This document shows positions 55,907-64,000 of a stretch of DNA of 64,000 bases, one piece after another. Source of the DNA: Ulota crispa. Lineage: Eukaryota; Streptophyta; Bryopsida; Orthotrichales; Orthotrichaceae. Below the pieces are notes generated by a model, which ran no database searches, was not told the DNA's origin, and was given only the letters and a program-made list of their open reading frames with translations. A program made the position numbers and the translations under genes. How positions within the stretch are numbered: the first letter of the stretch is position 1; every line of letters begins with the position of its first letter. The stretch lies in the NCBI GenBank assembly GCA_963920765.1, contig OY987249.1, forward strand, positions 9,362,817-9,426,816, given 5' to 3'.

Positions 55907-58900
55907 ATGTCTCAGCGATTCCGCGATGTAATGAATTCCGGTGCACACGAAAGCGCAGGACCAGCATCTACAACTCTCCAGGTAATTTTCCACCATTATT
56001 CCACCGACTATTTGCTTTGTAGCTCCTTTCTTGAGAATTTTTGGTTTATCAGGTCGAATTTTCTATTGTTGGAGAGTCGGTAGAGTTTGCATTGGCATGT
56101 AACGATTTACGTGCCACTCTTCTTGATAAGTTTGAGGAGCAGCTCAGGAATTGGCAACCTCTGTTGGATTTTGAGTCGAGTGTCTTAGTTTCTTGAAACT
56201 CTTGAATTTTTTAGGTCCACTATTTTGTTTCAGGTTGAGTTCTGTGTATGTTAACTCTTTCTGGCAATGGAGGAGCAGCTCCGGATATGGCGAGCTATGT
56301 CATTTGAGTCGGTGTCTGGTTACGAGTATTTTAGTTCTTGAAGATTCTTGGTTTGTCAGGTCGAATTTTCTATTGTAGGAGAGTCGGTAGAGTTTGCATT
56401 GGCATGTAACGATTTGCATGCCAATCTTCTTGGCAAGTTTGAGGAGCAGTTCGGGAATTGGCAACTCCGTTTTGGATTTTGAGTCTGTGCCTGGTCACGA
56501 GTATCTTAGTTTCTTGAAATTCTTGATTAGTTAGGTCCACATTTTGTTTCAGGTTGAGTTCTGTGTATGTTAACTCTTTGTGGCAATGCAGAGCAGCTCC
56601 GGTGATGGCGAGCTATGTATTTTGAGTCGGTGTCTGGTTGCGAGTATTTTAGTTTCTTGAGACTCTTGATTTGTTAGGTCCAATTCTTGTTTCAGGTTGA
56701 GCTTCGTATGTGTTGGCTCTTTTTGGCAGTAGAGGAGCCAGCTCCGGAGATGGCGAGCTATATATTTTGAGTCGGCATCTGGTTACGAATATTTTACTTT
56801 CTTGAGATTGTTGAGTTTTCCGGTTCACATTTTGTTTCAGGTTGAATTTAGAAGTGGAGCAGGATAGTTATATATGTTAATATTTTCTGGCAATGAAGGA
56901 GCAGTTTTGGAAATGGCGAGTTATGTTGGATTTCTTTGTGTCAGAGTTTGGTTAGAAGAGGTTCAGGGCTTTGAGAGGAATAGAGTATGAGTTTACGGAT
57001 GCATGCAGTTTATTCCTATTCTCGAGTTCCGTTATTAGCTCGGTGTTGGAGCGTGGGAGTAGTCTTAGTTACTACATGATCCGTGGTCAAGAGCATCGGA
57101 CTCTACATGCTAACCATTGAATTATGCTGTTTCTTGGAACTCTTTGTTGTTTAGGACGGATTTTCTCAAGAGGCTGTAGTGTTGGAGTGTTGGTGGAGTT
57201 TACATTCGTATTACTGGTAAAGGATAGGTTTACGTGTCTCTCTTTTTGACAACTGAGGAGCAGCAAGCGAAACGGCAAATTCTGTTTGACTTTGAGTCTG
57301 GTTGCAAGAGTTTCAAGGTATTGACTTTTTTCTCTTATTTTTATATTTTGATGCAGGATGTGATGATGGATCCCAAGATATGGAGTAACACACCACCGAT
57401 TATATTGGAATTGATATTTGCTCGGCTGCCTCTGCAATCTATAATTCAGCTTCGAGTTCTTTCCAAACAGTGGCGGTCCGATCTCACATCACCTGCTTTC
57501 CAGCATGGATTCTGCGATGAACGACCCAAGGGATTCGCAGTGGTGGAGAGCGAGAGAACAGATCCGAAACGGGTATGGGCTTACGATGCCAGAGGAAGGA
57601 GATGGCACGGACTTCCTCTTGCATACTTACCATTCTCATATCTGGTTGCAGCTGATGGAGGTCTGCTTTGCTTTGTGAAATATACGAAACCTGACGAGCA
57701 TCTTCAAGTTGCTGTATGCAATCCTCTCACTTGTACATGGCGCGAGCTACCACCTGCAGTCGGGGTGCAGATGTTTCCCAAGTCAGTTCAAATGAAAGTG
57801 GACATGGTTTCACGGCACTATACAATCAAATTTTTAGGTACTCCGTCCCTTTTTATTTGTTCATCAAGGTTCGCAAGTTAGATTGCATGGTTGGTTAATA
57901 ATAAGGAATCCAAATTTGCTAATGCCACACCCTGTGAGCATTTAATTTGAGAATTTAATGCTATTTTTGGTTATTAAAGTGGTCTGTCATTCATTCAATC
58001 AAAAGCATTACTACCTACTTGACAGAAAGAAAAACAACTATAATTTTTTTTTTAAACTTTTATTGCATCATTGCTATTTTTTTTATACATATTTTTGCTT
58101 TAAGTAATTCAAATGTCCTATGGTTTTAGTTTCAAATTCAAGCACCTCCAATTTTTTTGAATAAAGCGTTCGAATGATAGAGGCAAAACAAATTGTTTGA
58201 TCCAAATCAAAAAAATTGACATTGAATTCTTAGATTTCATGTTCAAAGCACACCTTGGGGTGTGGCGTTAGCAATTTTGGGTGTGGCTTTAGTAATTCCC
58301 CAATAATATTGTGTTATTTGAATTTGTTCATAACATCCCAGTGAATACTTGAGGAGCACCCTTCGAATTGGCATTAGACGGAATATTTGACATATTTTTG
58401 CAAAGTTGAGCATAATTTGTACAAATGAGAGCTCCTCGAGTCCATAAGCCATTGTCTTGACATGTGAAATGATGTCAGAGCTTTAATTGTATTTTGTTTG
58501 ATATGCTTTGATTGGACATGACTTTTGCTCGAATTAATTTTTAGTTGGCATTGTTATGAAAAGGTGCCATGCCAGCAGTACCCAAGACTGTTCTGTGATA
58601 TGGTGTTATTTGGATGTGTTATAGCCTTTTGTTTTATCTTAAGAAACTTTGTGTGTCCTATGCAGGATCTCACAACATTAAGGAACCTGAGGTCTTTCAT
58701 GTTTACAGCTCGGAGACAAACTCTTGGGCCAGGCTGGATTGGAGCAGACAGCCTGACGCGGTGGGCCGCTACGTTTTGATAAACGTTTATCTTGGAAGCG
58801 TACATACATACGACATAAAACCAGGAGCCTCAAGTAGCGTACTGTATCCACCTGACTTTGACGACGATATAGTAGCACAAGTGGAAGGGTCTTTTCTTTT

Positions 58901-59264
58901 CCAAGCTGAACATGGATGCCTTTTTCTGTTGAAGACTCACGAAAGTAAATTCAAAAGCGAACGTAACCAGGAGTTACACACGAGATGGGAGTATTTCTCC
59001 CACATCCCGAAGGCTGCAGAGTTACAGAATTACTTCTTCTCCGTGTTTTCATGCGGAGATGCCATCCTCCTGCTTGGCAAAAAGAGAAAGCTATTCTATG
59101 ATGCTGCACATGAGATGGATCATGACTTGAACCATACTGACAACAATCTTATGCTCATGTTGGATATGTCCACAAAAACATGGACTGACATCACCGACCC
59201 CAATATTGAACCCAATTTATTGTCCAGGTACATTGTTGAGTTGAGACTTGATGCAGTTCCATAG
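55907..59264 (+). CDS. F-box protein (SCF substrate receptor)
   Basis: Three exons join in phase: 55907-55981 (donor CAG|GTAATT), 57357-57837 (acceptor TTGATGCAG, donor G|GTACTC) and 58666-59264 (acceptor TATGCAG, stop TAG), giving 384 residues. The first exon begins MSQRFRDVMNSGAHESAG and joins to DVMMDPKIWSNTPP. The F-box follows at about residues 30-75 (PPIILELIFARLPLQSIIQL, then RVLSKQWRSD, with the usual Leu/Pro/Trp pattern). The rest has kelch-like or F-box-associated features (VWAYDARGRRWHGLPLAYLP; VCNPLTCTWRELPP; VFHVYSSETNSWARLDW; LMLDMSTKTWTDI), each a strand-turn-Trp block. F-box proteins bind Skp1 and Cullin1 through the F-box and present a target for ubiquitination; the target is unknown. 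If the first exon is not used, translation could start at 57363. Confidence 0.85.
55982..57356 (+). repeat. Tandem array of about 150-bp units in intron 1 of the F-box gene
   Basis: The unit landmark GAGCAGCTC-GG-x-ATGGCGAGCTAT recurs at about 56136, 56273, 56444, 56591, 56734 and 56899, with a distant copy at 57257. Spacing is 137-171 bases. Each unit also has TTTTGAGTCGGTGTCTGGTT, TTAGTTTCTTGA and, in most, TTTTGTTTCAGGTTGAGTTC. The last phrase looks like a 3' splice site, so each unit may offer a decoy acceptor. Alternate units match better, so the basic period may be a pair. Confidence 0.8.
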
Positions 59265-60620
59265 AAAGCCATTGCCAGCACACCCGATCGATGTTTTGGA
59301 AATTTTGGAAGCCAGAGGCGACTCGTTCGCAAGAGAGGAGCCAAATTTACTCCAAATTTGCAGTCAATTGCCATTTTGGATACGGAGATTTGAGATGCTA
59401 CGATTGTTTAGTTTTCATTGTGGCATGGCTGGCATGTGGCAGAACGAGATCTATCCTACTGCAAGGGGTATGAGCTGTAGATATTTTATGCACTAAGTAC
59501 ACTATTCGATCAGCTGTAAACATGTATATTTTGAAGCCTGTGAAACCTTTTTCTGAAGCCTCAGTCCAAGAAGCTTTATTTACTTGGCGGACCATCAAAA
59601 TTGTGAAAGTCAGATTACAGCTCCTACGACATACAAAGGTATGTGAACCCAAAAGCATTCAAATAAGCATTTGATCATGGCTGCTATTACTAAATATCTC
59701 TAAGTTTCTGTTCACTTGGATCCTGCTGGAGTTTGCAACGACTTTGGCATAAGTTCTTTGGGCATCACATGAACAAACTACAAATTTTGTAAGTGGTATT
59801 CTTAAACGCATTGTTCCTATGTTGAGACCGACACTAAGTATATTTGACTAGAAGCTTTTGAGGTTTCATTTAGTTGTCTGATTTTGGGGGTTTCATTTGA
59901 GTTAAAATTGCAAATAGGTGTAGTTATTATTGTTGGGTGGGTGTGGTATCAAACAACCTTACTGTTGTTCTAAGATGTAGTCGTCAAAAATAAAATATTC
60001 CGAGTCATATCTTGCATTAAAAATTTGGAGCTTCTTATGATCAAATACCGTAGCGTGGGCTATTCTAAGCAATACAAGCTGGTTTTCTACTACTTGGTTT
60101 CTCTCATGGAGTGTAACGCTTAGGAGTGCAGGGGAGTGGGTAGCATGTATATCTGGAGCTATTGAAGCAAAAAAGAATCCTCAAAACAGTTCCAGAAACA
60201 ACATAACAATTCCAGAATCAAAATCTTCATTTTTGCAAAGGGTTTTCTTCTTCTTTTTTCCCTGCATAAATTGATTTTGCAGCTTTGCACAAAAGTCATG
60301 AAGCACCCAATGATTAAATTATGCACGTAAGTTGAAGCATAGATAAAAAAAGCTTTTGAAACATACTTGGATGTATGCACAAAGCTCCCGTTGTAAGCAT
60401 TTGAAGTCAATCATTGTCCATGTTTGGACCTTGTTGACACCCTTATGGGTTATAAAGTTAAGTCAGCAAACAAGAAGTTCAATTTTTAGCTGAGTATTTG
60501 GATTATTAAAATCTAACTTTTGCCAAAATGTTGATAATTTATTTCTAGTGCAAAATTAATGCTACTCTAATTTTGTTTTATTTTATATTCTGGAGACCAA
60601 GACAAGAAAGTCCCTTTTCT
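59265..60620. other. F-box 3' flank and intergenic DNA
   Basis: The first 400 bases resemble a 3' UTR. Some short frames overlap here but none has a domain. From 59,700 the sequence is AT-rich, with no gene seen. Confidence 0.4.
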
Positions 60621-60627
60621 AGCTACG

Positions 60628-61033
60628 CTAATAAGTTGTAGTCACCAGCACTGGTGGGCAATTCACATTATAAATCTCATGTCCTACTTGAAACAGCACT
60701 AAGTCCTACTAAAATACCAGAACGTAATTGGCAAAGAACCAAAAGTTGGGACTTGACAATTCACGTCATTTACCATTCCTTAGTTCACAATGTTTTGTTT
60801 GCATGGCAACACTTCTTGAAATTTTGTCACAAAAAAAAAAAAAAACCTTGCTCCAAGGGTTCTAGTCAAACATTTCTACTCAACCTAAGTCCCACCAAAC
60901 TATTTGCATGAAAACATACATACCGTTATTCAGCATTATTTTTAGCTCTAAATAACTCAACAAAATTAGAATGTGGCGTTCAATTGGGACTTGCATACAT
61001 TGAACGTGGGATGTAAAGTGTAAACCGTCCCTC
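60628..61033. mobile_element. MITE family G, copy
   Basis: The left part, GGGCAATTCACATTATAAAT then CTCATGTCCTACT, and the right part, GGGATGTAAAGTGTAAACCG then TCCCTC, are worn inverse ends. Shared blocks with 22971-23290 include AAAGTTGGGACTTGACAATTC and a poly-A run before CCTTG. The left boundary is approximate. Confidence 0.55.
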
Positions 61034-61039
61034 AGTGGA

Positions 61040-61331
61040 CTTGGTTTACTACACATACATCAATGTGGGGTTAAAATGGAAAGCTATGGTTTTTCACTTG
61101 CCATCAAAATGTAAGAGTTTAGGTTTTTATCATCAAGAGATTGAATTAGGGAAATTTTAAATCTACACTTCGGATTCAGAGGCCTCATTTTAGTCTCAAA
61201 CCATGGCGGGGAACCATTGAACAATGTCAAAATAGGGAACAAATTATCACTTTTATCCATTGTTTATGAATAAATAAAAGCTAAGTTTTTCCCACCTCAA
61301 CCCCACATCAATGTATGTATAGTAAACCAAG
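61040..61331. mobile_element. MITE family F
   Basis: 292 bp. The ends are CTTGGTTTACTACACATACA then TCAATGTGGGGTT, and at the right AACCCCACATCAATGTATGT then ATAGTAAACCAAG. The terminal repeats are about 33 bases with few mismatches. No coding capacity. Confidence 0.75.
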
Positions 61332-61339
61332 CCACCACA

Positions 61340-62300
61340 CCAATGTATGGGAATCTTATTTTGACTTCACCAGCTGAAATTTAACATTTTTTTACATTCA
61401 ATTAGATTATTGCAAGACTATACCATATACTTTCTAAATTTATGCTATGATGTTCTATATTTACACTTTTTAATTAAAATCTAATTGATTATTTTGCCAG
61501 CAATCTCAAAATGCAACCAATTTTTTTCCCAATTCCACTAGCTAACTTTGAATTGGCCACTAGCTTTTCTCGCATGTTGCGGCCAACGTTTGAATTCTTG
61601 GCAAATTTTTGTCAAAATCTTATCTGGCTTTTTGCCTGGTGATAGCATCACTAGAAAATTAGGGTGAGAAACTGAATGAATTCGCCAGGTCCTTACCCAA
61701 GCAAAGACTAGATTTGCCAAATTATGAATAAAATTTACTAATATAAGTATTCTTTTGGATGAATGTGTGCTTGTCATTAATTCTCCCCATTTTTGTCCAA
61801 TTTTTCCTTACTTGCTGGCATTGGTGGCGCTGGTCGCGCAATCAAAAAAACAAAATTTAACCTTGAAGCGCCCTAGCGACAAGATTCTGTTGTTGGGGCC
61901 CACAACTTGATCTCACTTTTTCTCTTAATTTGTACGATGAAAACAGTCATGGGTGGTCCCCATCAACAAAGAAGATAGTCCTTTTTCAAATCCTATAGCC
62001 ACTTTTTCTGAATGTATTTTTTCAAGCTCTAGTGACCATTAAACACCCCATTTTCTCCTAAATCCTAAAACAACTCTGGACGCTCAGGGGTTAAACCCTG
62101 GTTGCGGCCCACACTGCACTTGAGCATAGAAACCCTAAAAGTGACACATTCGACTCATCAAGCTAAGAATAAAGCTCGAAGCGACTGAAAAACTTCAAAG
62201 CTAGAGTAAACGGAGGTAAAAAGTAGTAAAAGTAAAAGTTTATATACACTTGTAAATGGCTTCAGTATATAAAGAGTCGAGTGTCCTCGCTCACCACATG
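61340..62300. other. Intergenic DNA upstream of the tRNA gene
   Basis: No gene seen. A CAGGGGTTAAACCC palindrome-like motif at about 62083-62098 resembles the TTAACCCC ends of families C and D. Confidence 0.4.
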
Positions 62301-62307
62301 GGAGAGC

Positions 62308-62379
62308 GGTCCCGTAGTCTAGCGGTCAGGACATTGGACTCTGAATCCAGTAACGCGAGTTCAAATCTCGCCGGGACCT
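62308..62379 (+). tRNA. tRNA-Gln (anticodon CUG)
   Basis: A 72-base cloverleaf. The acceptor stem GGTCCCG pairs with CGGGACC, with discriminator T. The D arm is around GTCTAGCGGTCAGGAC. The anticodon stem TTGGA pairs with TCCAG, around the loop CTCTGAA, giving anticodon CTG. The T arm is GCGAG-TTCAAAT-CTCGC. No intron is present. A run of T (CTCTTTTT) follows, as expected for RNA polymerase III termination. The CCA end is not encoded, as is normal for a nuclear gene. Confidence 0.95.
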
Positions 62380-62390
62380 CTTTTTATTTA
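62380..62390 (+). terminator. Pol III T-run terminator of tRNA-Gln
   Basis: CTCTTTTTATT directly after the tRNA discriminator base, a standard RNA polymerase III stop signal. Confidence 0.75.
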
Positions 62391-62442
62391 TATTTCAAAG
62401 TTTCACTCTACTTTTAGCACATTGAATTAGGGGTAAAATTTG

Positions 62443-62679
62443 ATAATTTTCAGGTATTTGTTTTGTTGTGCAGGTCATTTCCCTTTTCTTTTGTGTGTGT
62501 GTTCCTTCTTTTTTGTTTCATAGCACTCTCTTCTTCAACATTGGTCATGAAGAAAGTAATGAGCACAACAAATAAATGCTTGAAAATTGTGGTCTAAGGG
62601 TATTTGTGCATTTTTTGAAAAAATAGGGGTATCTATACAAGTATTGCAATCTTCAAGGGTACTCATCAAAATTTTCCTT
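62443..62679. mobile_element. MITE family A, 5'-truncated copy
   Basis: It matches the right two thirds of the copy at 54435-54759 (TTTTCAGGTATTTGTTTTGT; TTCAACATTGGTCATGAAGA; CTAAGGGTATTTGTGCA) and ends TCATCAAAATTTTCC. The left terminal repeat is absent. It lies about 60 bases after the tRNA gene. Confidence 0.65.
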
Positions 62680-62691
62680 GAATTAGCTCCT

Positions 62692-63492
62692 AAGTGCCCA
62701 AGCCATTTCCACTAAAGCTAGGGTTTTTGGAAACCTACAACTTTGATGCATTGTATCTCAGTCAATTGGATGATTCACAAAAAGTGACTCTTGAAAATAG
62801 TAGAACACCTACTTAGAAAACAACTTACAAATTTTGAGGAATAATTGACCATGGGAGATGGGAGAATATAACATTTGACTAAACAACATGTGATGGTAAA
62901 GTCTCAATTTTTGGCAAGTAATTGCTATTTGTTGGTTTTTACAAAATTTTGATTGCCCTTGATTCATCTCAATTTTTTTGTGAGTAGCAAAATTAGATGT
63001 GAATGCATACACTTGCAAATTACTGAAGATCGTATTTCTTTTTATGTTAAGTTTTAAGGCTTCAAATTACTATTACCCAAGAAATGATGACCAACACAGT
63101 CAGTGAGGGTTGCTACACAAAAAATGATGACCAACACAGTTAGTGAGGGTTGCTACAACAGGTGTCTAGAATGTGCTTGAACCCTTGCCAACAAAATCCC
63201 CGCTACCACAAAGCACACACAAGGAAGCTTGCAAGGGATAATGATCAATTGTAACTTGTAAAAAGTTACTTGCCACCATACCCCATATGGTGTTTCACCC
63301 AATCAAGGCTCTTAGTGAGACACTTGTACAACATTTGACTTGCTCCACCTTTACTCCAATTTGCATGGACCACTTGAAAGCCTTGATAATCAATAATTTA
63401 TAGCAAGATCAAAAAATGAGATACAATGCCTCAAACAAACCTTTGAAATCATGCAAGGACACTTTTGATCCTCTAAGGCGTGTAGGGGTTAA
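62692..63492. mobile_element. Family D element, copy without insertion
   Basis: About 800 bp, collinear with 20520-21612 apart from the family E insertion there. It ends GGCGTGTAGGGGTTAA. Within it, a 42-base unit (AATGATGACCAACACAGT, then AGTGAGGGTTGCTACA) is directly duplicated at 63081-63160. No transposase frame. Confidence 0.7.
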
Positions 63493-64000
63493 GGATAACA
63501 CACTTTGTTGCATTTATAGAGAAACCAAAGTTTGATATTTTTAGTGACAAGTGGAGGTGTTCAACAAAGAGGATCCAACCTTCTCAAAGGTTCTCAAAAT
63601 CCAATCCTTCCCTCTTGGGTTTTCAAAAGAACTAGAAGAAAGAACCTTCAACAGCAAGGTTGGTTACCGTGAATTTCAAACCTACTTTTGTCTTGTGCCC
63701 CATTAGCAAAATTTTGAACCCTCCAAGAGGCCCTTAATCCCTAAAGGACCATTGTCCTTTTGGGGGACAGGTTGGACTTTGGGCATGTACCTATGACTAA
63801 ATTACTTTGTGTGATTTTTTAAAACTTTTCTTGAAGGTGGGGAATTCAAAGATCTACGTGGGTATCTAATTTTTTCTTCATTTTGACATTTAATGAAGAA
63901 TTTAAGTATGAATTTATGAAAATTCGGGGAGGATTGCCCGTCCAGGCAATCCAAAAAACCTCTTTAAAAATTACATTTTTTAAAAGTAAAAATTTGAAAC
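63493..64000. other. AT-rich end of window
   Basis: No gene seen. CCTTAATCCCTAAAGGACC near 63735 is another TTAACCC-like end that may mark a further element. Confidence 0.4.

Noticed and set aside
57234-57356. F-box start upstream at 57234 or 57351
   Set aside because: 57234 is TTG, and the stretch is the last unit of the intron array. The exon at 55907-55981 joins 57357 in phase with good splice sites, so it is preferred; a start at 57363 remains possible.
62308-62379. tRNA-Glu instead of tRNA-Gln
   Set aside because: The seven-base anticodon loop is CTCTGAA, which places CTG at positions 34-36 and gives Gln. A CTC reading would need a shifted loop.
1-64000. Retrovirus-like, LTR or Polinton elements
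   Set aside because: I looked for reverse transcriptase, integrase, protease, capsid or DNA polymerase motifs in the translated frames and for long direct terminal repeats, and saw none that I could support.

Overview
This is nuclear DNA of a land plant. It is AT-rich and gene-poor. The pointers are genes with plant-type GT-AG introns, a membrane-anchored RING-H2 protein like the plant ATL class, an F-box protein with the plant layout, AAACCCTA telo-box motifs upstream of a housekeeping gene, a Stowaway-type MITE, and many other short inverted-repeat elements. I cannot fix the clade; a seed-free plant is possible but unproven. I saw no reverse transcriptase, integrase, capsid or LTR pair, no rRNA and no CRISPR array.

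Layout. 1-2,360: remains or exons of an unidentified gene (one good internal exon, one terminal exon ending in a membrane helix). 2,360-9,900: AT-rich DNA with inverted repeats. 10,393-12,461 (minus): three-exon RING-H2 gene. 13,250-25,800: dense nested MITEs and a 0.9-kb long inverted repeat. 27,339-28,289 (minus): intact single-exon PIG-C/GPI2 gene of GPI-anchor synthesis. Upstream of it, to about 29,020, lies a tandem array that has copied its own start codon and first codons. 29,100-33,550: AT-rich repeats. 33,654-48,119 (plus): at least 11 exons whose phases all fit, encoding about 2,960 residues. This is a very large Asn/Lys/Ser-rich protein in which nearly all Trp and much of the Cys sits in about 20 short, spaced Cys-Trp motifs, followed by coiled coils. 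I recognise no family; it is the best candidate for something undescribed. 48,120-55,650: repeats, including a Stowaway MITE and two near-perfect foldbacks. 55,907-59,264 (plus): three-exon F-box gene whose first intron is filled by an array of about 150-bp units. 62,308-62,379: tRNA-Gln(CUG). The end of the window is more MITE-like DNA.

The genes do not form a pathway or cluster. They are unrelated housekeeping or regulatory genes separated by transposon debris. The RING-H2, PIG-C and F-box genes have moderate GC and ordinary plant-like codons. The giant gene is as AT-rich as the DNA around it. Splice models were read by eye from GT/AG sites and reading phase, with no transcript support.
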